A DNA stretch of 64,000 nt from positions 1,919,001 through 1,983,000 of the forward strand of contig CAKNFJ010000001.1 of the NCBI GenBank assembly GCA_930633495.1, written 5' to 3'. Shown piece by piece: positions 43,984-58,055 of the stretch. Source of the stretch: Hyphomicrobiales bacterium (GTDB taxonomy: Bacteria; Pseudomonadota; Alphaproteobacteria; Rhizobiales; Beijerinckiaceae). The position numbers and the translations under genes are program-made. The stretch's first letter is position 1. Every line of letters starts with the position of its first letter. Below the pieces are notes generated by a model. It saw only the letters and a program-made list of their open reading frames with translations. It was not told the origin of the DNA and did not search any database.

Positions 43984-45771
43984 ATGAACGAACAGGAAAT
44001 CCGCGGTCTTGTCGCGGATGTGAAGGAAGGCTCGCTGTCGCGACGCTCCTTCATCCAGAGAATGGCGGCGGTGGGTATCACCGCGCCGATCGCGAGCCAG
44101 ATCCTGGTCTGGAGCGATGTCGCGATGGCGAACGCCACGCTGCCCTACAAGCCGACGAAGGCCGGTGGTGGCGGGCCGCTGAAGATCCTGCTCTGGCAGG
44201 CGCCGACCCTGCTCAACCCGCATTTCGCCTCGGGCACCAAGGACCAGATCGCCTCGCGCGTCTTCTATGAGCCGCTCGCCGGCTGGGACAAGGAAGGCAA
44301 CCTCATCCCGCAGCTCGCCGCCGAGGTTCCGACCAAGGCCAATGGCGGCCTGTCCGCCGACGGCAAGGTCGTGACATGGAAGCTGAAGCCGGGCGTGAAG
44401 TGGCATGACGGCAAGCCGGTTACCGCCGACGACGTCGTCTTCACCTGGGAATATGCCGCCGATCCGGCGACCGCCGCCTATACCTCGGGCTCCTACACCA
44501 ACATCAAGGTCGAGAAGGTCGACGACCTCACCGTCAAGGTGATCTTCCAGGAGCCGACGCCGTTCTGGGCCGACCCCTTCGTCGGCGTCTCCGGCATGAT
44601 CATCCCGAAGCATCATTTCGGCGAGTACAAGGGCGCCAAGTCGCGCGAGGCGCCGGCGAACCTCAAGCCGGTCGGCACCGGAGCCTACAAGTTCGTCGAG
44701 TTCAAGCCGGGCGACATCCTGACCGGCACCCGCAACGAGGACTACCACGTCAAGGTCCAGCCGCATTTCGACACGATCGAACTCAAGGGCGGCGGTGACG
44801 CGGTCTCGGCGGCGCGCGCCGTGCTCCAGACCGGCGAATACGACTATGCCTGGAACCTGCAGGTCGAGGACGAGGTCCTCAAGCGCATGGAGACCGGCGG
44901 TCGCGGCAAGATCAGCGCCGTAGCCTCGGGCGATATCGAGTTCATCATCCTGAACACGACTGATCCGTGGACCGAGGTCGATGGCGAGCGCTCGAGCGTC
45001 AAGACCAAGCATCCGACGCTGTCGGACCCGGCGGTGCGCCAGGCGATCAACCTGCTGATCGACCGCGACTCGATCCAGAAGTTCATCTATGGCCGCGGCG
45101 GCACGGCGACGGCGAGCTTCGTCAACGAGCCCAAGCAGTTCAAGTCGCAGAAGCTCAAATACGAGTTCAACATCGACAAGGCGAACAAGATCCTCGACGA
45201 CGCCGGCTGGAAGAAGGGTGCCGACGGCATCCGCGAGAAGGACGGCAAGAAGCTCAAATACGTCTACCAGACCTCGATCAACGCCCCGCGCCAGAAGACC
45301 CAGGCGATCATCAAGCAGGCCTGCCAGCGCGCCGGCATCGACCTCGAGCTCAAGTCGGTCACCGCTTCGGTGTTCTTCTCGTCGGACGTCGCCAACCCCG
45401 ACACCTACACCAAGCTCTATGTCGACATGGAGATGTACACCACGACTCAGCCGCAGCCCGATCCGGAGCGCTTCCTCAACCAGTTCGTCTCCTGGGAGGT
45501 CGCCAACAAGGAGAACAAGTGGCTGGGACGCAACGTCTCGCGCTACTCGGACCCCGAGGCCGACAAGGCCTACAAGGCCGCCCAGAAGGAGCTCGACCCG
45601 GCCAAGCGCGCCGCGCTGCTGATCAAGGTCAACGAGATCTTCTGCGAGGCCAACGTCATCCTGCCGATCCTGTCGCGCACCCGTGTCGCCGCCTCGGTGA
45701 ACAACCTCTCGCACGACCATTCGGGCTGGGACGTCGATACCTGGAACCTCGCAGCCTGGTATCGCAGCTAG
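43984..45771 (+). CDS. Peptide-type ABC transporter substrate-binding protein, Tat-exported
   Basis: 595 residues, SBP family 5. The N-terminus carries a twin-arginine signal, SRRSFIQRMAAVGI (R20-R21), instead of a Sec leader, suggesting export in folded form. Family motifs follow: WKLKPGVKWHDGKPVTADDV and NLLIDRDSIQKFIYG. GGAGG precedes the ATG at 43984; upstream in-frame codons are not plausible. It heads an operon of two permeases and a fused ATPase. Ligand unknown. Confidence 0.93.
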   Translation: MNEQEIRGLVADVKEGSLSRRSFIQRMAAVGITAPIASQILVWSDVAMANATLPYKPTKAGGGGPLKILLWQAPTLLNPHFASGTKDQIASRVFYEPLAGWDKEGNLIPQLAAEVPTKANGGLSADGKVVTWKLKPGVKWHDGKPVTADDVVFTWEYAADPATAAYTSGSYTNIKVEKVDDLTVKVIFQEPTPFWADPFVGVSGMIIPKHHFGEYKGAKSREAPANLKPVGTGAYKFVEFKPGDILTGTRNEDYHVKVQPHFDTIELKGGGDAVSAARAVLQTGEYDYAWNLQVEDEVLKRMETGGRGKISAVASGDIEFIILNTTDPWTEVDGERSSVKTKHPTLSDPAVRQAINLLIDRDSIQKFIYGRGGTATASFVNEPKQFKSQKLKYEFNIDKANKILDDAGWKKGADGIREKDGKKLKYVYQTSINAPRQKTQAIIKQACQRAGIDLELKSVTASVFFSSDVANPDTYTKLYVDMEMYTTTQPQPDPERFLNQFVSWEVANKENKWLGRNVSRYSDPEADKAYKAAQKELDPAKRAALLIKVNEIFCEANVILPILSRTRVAASVNNLSHDHSGWDVDTWNLAAWYRS

Positions 45772-45777
45772 GAACCA

Positions 45778-45818
45778 GTCAGCCCCGCGCGGAGAAAGCT
45801 TCTCCGCGCGGGGCTGAC
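45778..45818 (+). terminator. Perfect 19-bp hairpin between binding-protein and permease genes
   Basis: GTCAGCCCCGCGCGGAGAA pairs with TTCTCCGCGCGGGGCTGAC around a 3-nt loop, starting 6 nt after the stop codon. There is no T-run, so it is more likely an mRNA-stabilising or attenuating hairpin that lets the binding protein be made in excess than a full terminator. Confidence 0.7.
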
Positions 45819-45916
45819 GCACCGGCCCGGCTCGCGGCCTCCGGCAGCCGCGTGACCGGGCGGGTGGCAACCGGCGTCCAGTCCGCGGCGACGCCGCGCA
45901 AAAGAGAAGAAACTAC

Positions 45917-46876
45917 ATGGCGACATATCTGATACGGCGGCTTCTCATCGCCATTCCAAGCCTTCTCGGGATCAGCCTCATCCTGTTTACGGTGCTGGCG
46001 CTCGCACCGGGCGATCCCTTCTCCGAAATGGCGACGAATCCGAACGTGCCGCCCGAGGTGCGCGAGGCCATCCGCGCCAGCTTCGGCCTGAACGATCCGA
46101 TCATGGTGCGTTATCTGCGCTGGCTCGGCGCCATGGCCCAGGGCGACTGGGGCTTCTCCTTCGCCAGCCGCATCAATGTCGACCAGCTCATCCTGCAGCG
46201 CGTACCGACGACGCTGTTCGTGGTCGGCTCCTCGCAGATCCTGGCGCTGTGCATCGCCCTGCCGGTCGGCATCTACGCGGCGACGCGGCCCTATTCGGTC
46301 TTCGATCAGATCGCCAACACGCTGGCCTTCGTCGGCTTCTCGCTGCCGACCTTCTTCACCGGCCTGCTCTTCATCCTGATCTTCTCGGTGACGCTGGACT
46401 GGTTCCCCTTCGTCTATCGCTCCGACGTCGCGGCGACGGGCTGGCGCTGGTACTGGGAGATGTTCCGCCAGGCGATCATGCCGATCATGGTGCTTGGCCT
46501 GTTCCAGGCGGCCTCCTACACCCGCTACGTCCGTTCGGCCGTGCTCGACGTCATCCGGCTCGACTACGTCACCACGGCACGCGCCAAGGGCCTCAGCGAG
46601 CGCAAGGTCACGCTGCGCCACATCACGCGCAACGCCCTGATCCCGGTCGTGACGCTGGTCGCGCTCCAGATGCCCGCCGTCTTCGGCGGCGCCATCGTGA
46701 CTGAGCAGATCTTCCGGATCCCGGGCATCGGCTCGCTTCTGATCGATGCGATCCTCGCCAACGACACACCGGTGATCATGGCCGTGACCTTCGTCTTCGC
46801 CTGCCTAGTCGTCCTGTTCAATCTCATCGCGGATATCCTTTATGGCTGGCTCGACCCTCGCATCTCCTTCGGCTGA
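45917..46876 (+). CDS. Peptide-type ABC transporter permease (DppB class)
   Basis: 319 residues starting with YLIRRLLIAIPSLLGISLIL, the DppB hallmark. There are six membrane segments and an EAA loop (LDYVTTARAKGLSERKVTLR). The first extracytoplasmic loop holds GDPFSEMATNPNVPPEVREA. It lies 145 nt after the binding-protein gene, beyond the hairpin, and its 3' end may overlap the next permease gene by 35 nt. Confidence 0.92.
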   Translation: MATYLIRRLLIAIPSLLGISLILFTVLALAPGDPFSEMATNPNVPPEVREAIRASFGLNDPIMVRYLRWLGAMAQGDWGFSFASRINVDQLILQRVPTTLFVVGSSQILALCIALPVGIYAATRPYSVFDQIANTLAFVGFSLPTFFTGLLFILIFSVTLDWFPFVYRSDVAATGWRWYWEMFRQAIMPIMVLGLFQAASYTRYVRSAVLDVIRLDYVTTARAKGLSERKVTLRHITRNALIPVVTLVALQMPAVFGGAIVTEQIFRIPGIGSLLIDAILANDTPVIMAVTFVFACLVVLFNLIADILYGWLDPRISFG

Positions 46877-47780
46877 TCCGACGATGACGGCAGCTGCCCC
46901 CGTCGCGGTCTCGCCGGGGCGCGAGACCTGGCGCCGCTTCCGCCGCCACAAGCTCGCCATGGCCAGCAGCTTCGTGCTCGCCTTCCTGATCCTCGGTGTC
47001 GTCGTCGGTCCCTGGTTCTGGACCATCCCGATCAACGACATCGACTTCTCGGCGCAGCTCCAGGGTCCGTCCTGGACGCATCCGTTCGGCACGGACGATC
47101 TCGGCCAGGATATCCTGGCGCGGATGATGTATGGCGGGCGGATCTCGCTCGCCGTCGGCCTGGCTGCGATGGTCGTCGCGACGACGGTCGGCGTCATCAT
47201 CGGCGCCTTCGCCGGCATGTCGCGCAAGGTCGTCGACCCCGTCCTGATGTGGGTGACCGACCTGTTCCTGTCGCTGCCACAGCTGCCGCTGCTGCTGCTG
47301 ATCATCTACCTGTTCCGTGAGCAGCTGAAGGCGGTGTTCGGCGTCGAAGGCGGTGTCTTCGTGCTGATCGTCGTCGTCATCGGGGGCCTGCGCTGGATGC
47401 CGGTGGCACGCCTGGTGCGCGCGCAATTCCTCTCACTGCGCGAGAAGGAATTCGTCGAGGCGGCCCGGGCCCAGGGCGCGACCAAGATGCGTCAGATGAC
47501 GCGCCACATCCTGCCGAACGCGCTCGGCCCCGTGATCGTCGCCTCGACGATCGAGGTCTCCTCGGCGATCATCGCCGAATCGACGCTCTCCTTCCTCGGC
47601 CTCGGCTTCCCGCCGGACATCCCGACCTGGGGTCGCCTGCTGTTCGACGCCAAGGACCATCTCGACTCGGCGCCGCATTGGGCGCTGTTCCCAGGTGCCG
47701 CAATCTTCCTGACCGTGCTGTCGATCAACTTCATCGGCGACGGCCTGCGCGACGCCCTCGACCCCCGCCGCGTGATCTGA
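46842..47780 (+). CDS. Peptide-type ABC transporter permease (DppC class)
   Basis: 312 residues from 46842; a second ATG at 46884 gives 298 and avoids the overlap with the previous gene. Both lack a strong ribosome-binding site. DppC features are FGTDDLGQDILARMMYGGRI, six membrane helices and the EAA loop (FVEAARAQGATKMRQMTRHI). It is followed by the ATPase gene after 18 nt, so the operon is tight. Confidence 0.9.
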   Translation: MAGSTLASPSADPTMTAAAPVAVSPGRETWRRFRRHKLAMASSFVLAFLILGVVVGPWFWTIPINDIDFSAQLQGPSWTHPFGTDDLGQDILARMMYGGRISLAVGLAAMVVATTVGVIIGAFAGMSRKVVDPVLMWVTDLFLSLPQLPLLLLIIYLFREQLKAVFGVEGGVFVLIVVVIGGLRWMPVARLVRAQFLSLREKEFVEAARAQGATKMRQMTRHILPNALGPVIVASTIEVSSAIIAESTLSFLGLGFPPDIPTWGRLLFDAKDHLDSAPHWALFPGAAIFLTVLSINFIGDGLRDALDPRRVI

Positions 47781-47798
47781 TTCAGAGAAGGAGCCACA

Positions 47799-49649
<1,851 letters not shown>

Positions 49650-49672
49650 GCCTTCCAAAGCCCCAAACGATC

Positions 49673-49700
49673 AGCCCACGGCCACCGCCGTGGGCTTTGT
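49673..49700 (+). terminator. Rho-independent terminator after the ABC operon
   Basis: AGCCCACGG and CCGTGGGCT form a 9-bp stem with a 6-nt loop, followed by TTGT, 24 nt after the ATPase stop codon. It ends the 43984-49649 operon. Confidence 0.7.
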
Positions 49701-49798
49701 CATGCCGGCCTTTCTCTTGCTGAGTGTCGAGCCGGCGCGGTATCAGGATGCGTTCGCCGAAGCAGGCGGCCGGCCGACCCGAGGCAGATCCACCGCCC

Positions 49799-50821
49799 AT
49801 GACGATCTCAGCGAAACCCATCCTGGTGACCGGTTGCGCCGGCTTCATCGGCAACGCCACGGCCAAGAGCCTGCTCGAACAGGGCCACAGCGTCGTCGGC
49901 ATCGACAACGTCAACGACTATTACGATCCGAGCCTGAAGGAGGCCCGGCTCGTCAGGCTCGACAGTCTCGGCGACTTCACCTTCCACCGCACGGACATTG
50001 CCGATCGCGCAGCGATGGAGGCGATCTTCGCCAAGCACGGCCCCGGCCGCGTCATCCATCTCGCCGCTCAGGCAGGGGTGCGCTACTCGCTGGTCAATCC
50101 GCATGCCTATGCGCAGGCCAACCTGATCGGCTTCCTCAACATCCTCGAAGGCTGCCGGCATCATGGCGCCGAGCATCTGGTCTATGCCTCGACCAGCTCC
50201 GTCTACGGCGCCAACACGGCCATGCCCTTCTCGGTCGAGCAGAATGCCGACCATCCGCTGACGCTCTATGCCGCCTCCAAGAAGGCCAACGAGTTGATGG
50301 CGCACAGCTACAGCCATCTCTTCCGGCTGCCGACGACAGGTCTGCGCTTCTTCACGGTCTACGGCCCCTGGGGCCGGCCGGACATGATGATGTTCCTCTT
50401 CGCCAAGGCAATCCTGGAAGGGCAGCCGATCCGGATCTTCAACCGCGGCGAGATGATGCGCGATTTCACCTATGTCGACGACGTGGTCGAAGGCGTGATC
50501 AGGATTTCGGAACGGCCGGCCGCGGCCGATCCGGCCTGGAACCCGGCGGAACCCTCGCCCGGCAGCAGCAGCGCGCCGTTCCGCCTCTACAATATCGGCA
50601 ACAGCAGGCCGGAGCGCCTGCTCGACGTGGTCGATCTGCTCGAACGCCATCTCGGCAGGACGGCGATCCGCGAGCTCCTGCCAATGCAGCCCGGCGACGT
50701 GCCCGCGACCTATGCCGATGTCGAGCCGCTGGCGCGCGCCACCGGCTTTCGCCCGGACACGCCGGTCGATGTCGGCATCGGCCGGTTCGTCGACTGGTTC
50801 CGCAGCTACTACAAGGTCTAG
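49799..50821 (+). CDS. NAD-dependent epimerase, probable UDP-glucuronate 4-epimerase
   Basis: 340 residues. The Rossmann site is [12 protein letters not shown] and the SDR active site is Ser in YASTSSVYG with Tyr-Lys in [10 protein letters not shown]. The stretch [18 protein letters not shown] is characteristic of the LpsL/GAE type that makes UDP-galacturonate from UDP-glucuronate for envelope polysaccharide. It is convergent with a nucleotide-sugar dehydrogenase gene, but no other polysaccharide genes are close. The start at 49799 gives the normal N-terminus. Confidence 0.85.
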   Translation: MTISAKPILVTGCAGFIGNATAKSLLEQGHSVVGIDNVNDYYDPSLKEARLVRLDSLGDFTFHRTDIADRAAMEAIFAKHGPGRVIHLAAQAGVRYSLVNPHAYAQANLIGFLNILEGCRHHGAEHLVYASTSSVYGANTAMPFSVEQNADHPLTLYAASKKANELMAHSYSHLFRLPTTGLRFFTVYGPWGRPDMMMFLFAKAILEGQPIRIFNRGEMMRDFTYVDDVVEGVIRISERPAAADPAWNPAEPSPGSSSAPFRLYNIGNSRPERLLDVVDLLERHLGRTAIRELLPMQPGDVPATYADVEPLARATGFRPDTPVDVGIGRFVDWFRSYYKV

Positions 50822-50840
50822 CGCGGCAACTGCACTCGGT

Positions 50841-52127
50841 TCAGGGCCGCCAGAGCGCGATGGCTTTCGGCTTGCTCTCGCGGCTCAGGACCGCCTTGAC
50901 GTCCATCACGAGCGTGGCGTCCGGCTTCAGCAAGGTCTCGACCAGCGGCCAGCCGCCTTCCAGGAACGGCCGGTGAGGCACCGCCAGGATCACCGCATCG
51001 GCTGGCGTCAACGCCTCCTGCGCAGTCAGGCCGATGCCGTATTCGTGCCGGCACTCCTGATCCGACGCCATCGGATCGAAGACCTGCACGGCGATGCCGA
51101 AGCCCTGCAGTTCCCGCACGATATCGGCAACCTTCGAGTTGCGGAGATCGGGCACGTTCTCCTTGAAGGTCATGCCCAGCACGGTCACCGTGAGATCGCT
51201 ACCCCTTCCGCCCTTCATCAGGCGCTTGACGCATTCGCGGGCGATCCACTCGCCCATCTGGTCGTTGATGCGGCGGCCAGCCAGGATCACCTGCGGGTAA
51301 TAGCCGATCCGCTCGGCCTTGTGGGTGAGGTAATAGGGATCGACGCCGATGCAGTGGCCGCCGACGAGCCCCGGCGTGAAGCGCAGGAAGTTCCACTTGG
51401 TCCCGGCCGCCTCCAGCACGTCGGCAGTGTCGATGCCAAGCCTGCTGAAGATCAGGGCGAGCTCGTTCATCAGGGCGATGTTGAGGTCGCGCTGGGCGTT
51501 CTCGATCACCTTGGCCGCTTCGGCGACCCTGATCGAGGGGGCGCGATGCACGCCGGCGGTGACGACCGAGCCGTAGACTTCCGCGACGATGTCTAGCGTG
51601 GCGGCATCCTGCCCCGAGACCACCTTGGTGATGGTCTCGAAGCGGCGCTGATGGTCGCCGGGATTGATGCGCTCCGGGCTGTAGCCGAGGGTGAAATCGA
51701 CGCCGCAGGCGAGCCCCGACTCCGCTGCGAGGATCGGCGCGCATTCCTCCTCGGTGAGACCGGGATAGACGGTCGATTCATAGACCACGATGGCACCCTT
51801 CCGCAGGGCGCGTCCGACCGTCCGCGAGGCGGCCGTCACCAGGCTGAGATCCGGCCGGTTGGCATCGTCGATCGGCGTCGGCACGGTGACGATGAAGAAA
51901 TCGGCTTCCCTGAGATCGGCGGGATCGGCGGTGAGCTTCAAGCCGCTTTCGCGCAGATCGCTCTCGCTGGTCTCGCGCGTGCGGTCGTGATGACCCCGCA
52001 ACTCCGCGATACGGGCGCGATCGATGTCGAAGCCCAGCACGCGGGCGCCCGATTTCGCGAAGGCGACCGCAACCGGAAGACCGACATATCCGAGGCCGAT
52101 GACCGCGATCGAGCGTTGATGCGCCAT
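50841..52127 (-). CDS. Nucleotide sugar dehydrogenase (WbpA/TviB type)
   Basis: 428 residues of the UDP-glucose/GDP-mannose dehydrogenase family. NAD site: IAVIGLGYVGLPVAVAFAKS. The catalytic cysteine is in GLVGGHCIGVDPYYLTHKAE, and TVLGMTFKENVPDLRNSK marks the UDP-binding domain. It would oxidise C6 of a UDP-sugar, most likely a UDP-N-acetylhexosamine given the TviB-like sequence, to the uronic acid. It converges on the epimerase gene with a 19-nt gap. Confidence 0.85.
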   Translation of the reverse strand: MAHQRSIAVIGLGYVGLPVAVAFAKSGARVLGFDIDRARIAELRGHHDRTRETSESDLRESGLKLTADPADLREADFFIVTVPTPIDDANRPDLSLVTAASRTVGRALRKGAIVVYESTVYPGLTEEECAPILAAESGLACGVDFTLGYSPERINPGDHQRRFETITKVVSGQDAATLDIVAEVYGSVVTAGVHRAPSIRVAEAAKVIENAQRDLNIALMNELALIFSRLGIDTADVLEAAGTKWNFLRFTPGLVGGHCIGVDPYYLTHKAERIGYYPQVILAGRRINDQMGEWIARECVKRLMKGGRGSDLTVTVLGMTFKENVPDLRNSKVADIVRELQGFGIAVQVFDPMASDQECRHEYGIGLTAQEALTPADAVILAVPHRPFLEGGWPLVETLLKPDATLVMDVKAVLSRESKPKAIALWRP

Positions 52128-52213
52128 TCTCACTACCCTGCGTCGGCCTTCGGGCCGGCGCTGCCTCATGCTGGTCTCAAGGCCTGATTGTCAACGCGGC
52201 AGCCGGACGGCGC

Positions 52214-54253
<2,040 letters not shown>

Positions 54254-54512
54254 CGTCACCCCGTCGGCCAGCAGGCATCGCGCCAGCCTCGCCCGCTTAT
54301 CGCGCAGGCGCGGGGACGGACGCAAGGAGAGCCGCGACAGGGCTGAGCCGATGCGGCGGTATGAAGCCAGCTGGGCCGCCATGGCGCGCTCTGTCCCATC
54401 CGCAGTTGGGCGAACGTCGCAGGGCCGCGCGATTGCCCGGCCGGGGCGCAAGCGGTATCCCTCAAGAGATCGAAGAGCGGATGTCACAGCCGCCGCCTGA
54501 CCGGGAAACGCC

Positions 54513-56177
54513 ATGTCCGACGCCGCTTCTTCCGACCGCCGCATGATCGGCACATTCGACTATGTAGTCGTCGGCGCGGGCTCGGCCGGCTGCGTCGTCG
54601 CCAACCGGCTCGCGGCCGATCCGGAGACCAAGGTCCTGGTGCTGGAGGCGGGCGGCAATGACGACTGGATCTGGTTCCACATCCCGGTCGGCTATCTCTT
54701 CGCCATCGGCAATCCCCGCGCCGACTGGCTGTTCCGGACCGAACCGCAACCCGGCCTCGGCGGGCGGGCTCTGGACTATCCGCGCGGCAAGGTCGTCGGC
54801 GGCTCCTCGGCGATCAACGCGATGGTCTATATGCGCGGCCAGGCGGCCGACTATGACGGCTGGCGCCAGCGCGGCCTCACCGGCTGGGGCTGGGACGACG
54901 TCCTGCCCTATTTCCTCAAGCACGAAGACCATATGGCGCCGCCGCCGGGCGGATTGCACAAGGCCGGCGGGGAATGGCGCGTCGAGCATCCGCGCGTGCG
55001 CTGGGCGATTCTCGACGCCATCCGCGACGCGGCCGAGGCCGCCGGCATCGCCAAGATCCCGGACTTCAACACCGGCGACAACGAAGGCTCGTCCTATTTC
55101 CAGGTAAACCAACGACGCGGCCGGCGCTTGAGCGCCTTTCGGGCCTTCCTGAAGCCGCTGCTCGACCAGAAGGAGCGCAGCAATCTCCGGCTCGAGACGC
55201 GGGTCCATGTCGAACGCATCGTCTTCGAGGACGGCCGGGCGAAAGCCATCGAGTTCACCCATGGCCTGGGCACGCCCAGCGAGGAGAAGCTGAAGGTCAA
55301 AGTCAGCGGGGAGGTCGTGCTGTCGGCCGGCGCCATCGCCTCGCCGCTGCTGCTCGAACGCTCCGGCATCGGCGGCGGCGCGCGGCTGCAGGGCCTCGGC
55401 ATCGAGACGCTGGTCGATGCGCCCGGCGTCGGGGAGAACCTGCAGGACCATCTACAGATCCGGCCGGTCTACAAGGTCCATGGCGTCAAGACGCTGAACA
55501 GCGATTACGCCAAGGTCTGGCGCCGGCCGCTGATGGCGCTGCAATGGGCCGCGCTGCGCTCCGGCCCGCTGACGATGGCGCCCTCGCAGGTCGGCGCCTT
55601 TGCCAAATCCTCGCCGCATTATGCGACGGCGAACCTGCAATATCACTTCCAGCCGCTCTCGCTCGACAGCTGGGGCTCGGGCCTCCACCCCTTCGACGCC
55701 TTCACCGCCAGCGTCTGCAATCTCAGGCCGACCAGCCGCGGCAGCGTGCATCTGCGCTCGGCCGACGTACGCGATACGCCTGTGATCTCTCCGAACTATT
55801 TCGACACGGAGGAGGATCGGCAGGTCGCGATCGACGCGATGAAGCTGACGCGCCGGATCGTGGCGCAGACGCCGCTCGCCCGCTTCCGGCCGGAAGAATA
55901 CATGCCGGGCGACGCCGCCCAATCCGACGAAGCCCTGCTTGAGGCCGCCGCCAGGCTCGGCACCACGATCTTCCACCCCGTCGGCACGGCGAGGATGGGC
56001 CGTGACGACGATCCGGGCGCGGTGCTGGACGGGCGGCTGCGGGTACGCGGCGTCTCGGGCCTGCGCGTCATCGACGCCTCGGTGATGCCGGCCATCACCT
56101 CGGGCAACACCGCCAACCCGACGATGATGATCGCCGAGAAGGGCGTGGCGATGCTGAAGGAGGATGCGCGCGGCTGA
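54513..56177 (+). CDS. GMC family FAD-dependent oxidoreductase (choline dehydrogenase-like)
   Basis: 554 residues. FAD site: [20 protein letters not shown]. The GMC signature region has [20 protein letters not shown], and the C-terminal catalytic His lies in [10 protein letters not shown] with the second conserved region [15 protein letters not shown]. It oxidises an alcohol; BetA-like or general alcohol dehydrogenase activity is possible. An alternative ATG at 54543 lies closer to the Rossmann fold. It stands alone, so the substrate is not shown by context. Confidence 0.9.
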   Translation: MSDAASSDRRMIGTFDYVVVGAGSAGCVVANRLAADPETKVLVLEAGGNDDWIWFHIPVGYLFAIGNPRADWLFRTEPQPGLGGRALDYPRGKVVGGSSAINAMVYMRGQAADYDGWRQRGLTGWGWDDVLPYFLKHEDHMAPPPGGLHKAGGEWRVEHPRVRWAILDAIRDAAEAAGIAKIPDFNTGDNEGSSYFQVNQRRGRRLSAFRAFLKPLLDQKERSNLRLETRVHVERIVFEDGRAKAIEFTHGLGTPSEEKLKVKVSGEVVLSAGAIASPLLLERSGIGGGARLQGLGIETLVDAPGVGENLQDHLQIRPVYKVHGVKTLNSDYAKVWRRPLMALQWAALRSGPLTMAPSQVGAFAKSSPHYATANLQYHFQPLSLDSWGSGLHPFDAFTASVCNLRPTSRGSVHLRSADVRDTPVISPNYFDTEEDRQVAIDAMKLTRRIVAQTPLARFRPEEYMPGDAAQSDEALLEAAARLGTTIFHPVGTARMGRDDDPGAVLDGRLRVRGVSGLRVIDASVMPAITSGNTANPTMMIAEKGVAMLKEDARG

Positions 56178-56265
56178 ACGGCCGAACCTGGCGTCATTGC
56201 TTCGTCGCTTCGCGCCTCGCCATGACGGCAATGCCGCGGCATCGAATTGCCGCAAATCCGGGCTT

Positions 56266-56808
56266 ATGAATCCGGCTGCGATGTCCGACGACCTTCCGCC
56301 CTCGCCCATGCCCGAGTCCGGCCTCCTCAAGCGCGGGCTGCTGGCGGCATTGCGCGCCGTCCTCACCGTCTTCATCGTCCTCGACGAGTTGCTGCGACCG
56401 CTCTACCGGCCGCTGCTGCGCTGGCTTGCCGGCTTGCGGATCATGCACAAGCTCGAAGAAACGGTCGCCGCCCTGCCGCGTCCGCTCGTCCTGCTGGCGC
56501 TGGCGATCCCCTTCGCCATCGCCGAGCCGCTGAAGCTCTTCGGCCTGCTGCTGTTCGCGCGCGGCCAGTTCTGGGCCGGGCTCGTCGTGACGGCCTTCGC
56601 GCATCTGATGAGCTTCGTCTTCGTCGAGCGCGTCTATCAGGCCGGACGCGAGAAGCTGCTGAGCTATCGCTGGTTCGCCTGGATCATGGGCCAGGTCGTG
56701 CGCGTCCGCGACAAGGTGCTCGGCTGGGTCCGGGCGACGCCCGCCTATGGCTTCGCCATGCGGACGCGAGACGCAGCGCTGCGCTGGTGGCGCACCATGC
56801 AGGCCTGA
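56266..56808 (+). CDS. Membrane protein of unknown function
   Basis: 180 residues (or 175 from the ATG at 56281). I do not recognise a named family. Three hydrophobic stretches are visible: LLAALRAVLTVFIVLDELL, PLVLLALAIPFAIAEPLK and FWAGLVVTAFAHLMSFVFVE. The ends are basic. The tail has several Arg and Trp residues (VRVRDKVLGWVRATPAYGF). The gene lies between the GMC gene and a convergent MFS gene. Similar short proteins occur widely in Rhizobiales as far as I recall. Function unknown. Confidence 0.7.
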   Translation: MNPAAMSDDLPPSPMPESGLLKRGLLAALRAVLTVFIVLDELLRPLYRPLLRWLAGLRIMHKLEETVAALPRPLVLLALAIPFAIAEPLKLFGLLLFARGQFWAGLVVTAFAHLMSFVFVERVYQAGREKLLSYRWFAWIMGQVVRVRDKVLGWVRATPAYGFAMRTRDAALRWWRTMQA

Positions 56809-56817
56809 GACTTCGGC

Positions 56818-58038
56818 TCAGGCCCGGTGGCTGCGCGCCAGGAGCACGAGCGCTCCGGCTGCGAGCGCCGAGAACGCGACCAGCAGCAGCGTCGAGACCG
56901 TCACGCCGCCGCGTTCCAACGCGACCGCGAAGGCGAGCGGCGCCGCCGCCTTGATGACGAGGCCGGGCGCCGAGAGCTTGCCCATCGTCGCACCGAAACC
57001 GACCGGGCCGAAGAGCTGGAGCGGAACGGTGCCGCGCACGATCGAGCTCAGCCCCATACTGATGCCGAAGGCGACCGCGAAGAGCCCGGCGACAACCGGC
57101 AGCGCTCCTCCGGCGAGCAGGAGCAGAAGGCCCAGCGGCATCAACCAGGCGGACACCCATGCGGTGGTGACCGGCGAGACGGCGCGACCGAAGACCATCT
57201 CTGCCAGACGCCCCGCCACCTGCGACGGCCCGAGCATCGCTCCGATGCCGACCGCGACAGTGGCATCGAGCCCGAAGCCCTGCAGCAGCGCCAGCATGTG
57301 CACCGCCATGGCCGAGACGACGAAGCCTTGCAGCGAGAAGGCCAATGCCAGCAACAGGAAGGACCGGCGACGGGCATTGCCCGTCAGATAGGCGGTGTCC
57401 GTTTCCTGGTGCGGCGGCGGCACCGCGGAAGCGGCTTGCGCGACGACCGGCCGCTTCACCCGCCCCGGCAGGAAGACCAGATGCAGCGGCACGCAGACCA
57501 GGATCTGCGCGAGGCCATAGAGCCGGTAGACGCCGCGCCAGTCGAGAACGGCGAGCAGGCTCGAGGTCAGCGGCCAGAACAGCGTCGAGGCAAAGCCGCC
57601 GATCAGGGTGAGCTGGCTGATGGCGCGGCGCGCCTGGCTTCCGCGCGCCTGCGTCAGCGCCGCGAAGGCGGCATCGTAGAAGACCGCGGTCGTGACGGCC
57701 TGCAACGCGATCATCGCCAGGACGTAGCTCACGATGCCCCGCGCCTCGGCCAGCGCCAGCAAGGCCAGCCCCGCCAAGGCGGAGCCGACCGTCATGACCA
57801 GCCGCGTGCCGTAACGGTCGATCAGGCTGCCCGTGACGGGCGCGACCGCCCCGCCGAGAAAAAGGCCGATGGCGAAGCCGCCATAGGTCCATTCGGGCGC
57901 CCAGCCGAAGCTCGCGGTGATGCGCGGGGCCAGAACCGTGAAGGCATAATAAAGCGCGCCGTAGCCGAAGACCTGCGTGACGCCCAGCGCGTAGATCAGG
58001 GACGGCCCGCCGGGCCGGAACGACCTGAACCAGGACAT
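56818..58038 (-). CDS. Major facilitator superfamily transporter
   Basis: 406 residues with 12 predicted membrane segments. The loop 2-3 motif is present as GSLIDRYGTRLVM, and the second half has a matching loop after AGRLAEMVFGR. It resembles the monocarboxylate/oxalate-type MFS group (YALGVTQVFGYGALYYAFTV). The start at 58038 gives the canonical short cytoplasmic N-terminus. It lies 17 nt after the 2-hydroxyacid dehydrogenase gene on the same strand, so it may carry the substrate or product of that enzyme. Confidence 0.87.
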   Translation of the reverse strand: MSWFRSFRPGGPSLIYALGVTQVFGYGALYYAFTVLAPRITASFGWAPEWTYGGFAIGLFLGGAVAPVTGSLIDRYGTRLVMTVGSALAGLALLALAEARGIVSYVLAMIALQAVTTAVFYDAAFAALTQARGSQARRAISQLTLIGGFASTLFWPLTSSLLAVLDWRGVYRLYGLAQILVCVPLHLVFLPGRVKRPVVAQAASAVPPPHQETDTAYLTGNARRRSFLLLALAFSLQGFVVSAMAVHMLALLQGFGLDATVAVGIGAMLGPSQVAGRLAEMVFGRAVSPVTTAWVSAWLMPLGLLLLLAGGALPVVAGLFAVAFGISMGLSSIVRGTVPLQLFGPVGFGATMGKLSAPGLVIKAAAPLAFAVALERGGVTVSTLLLVAFSALAAGALVLLARSHRA

Positions 58039-58055
58039 GGCCGCGACCCGCCGCG

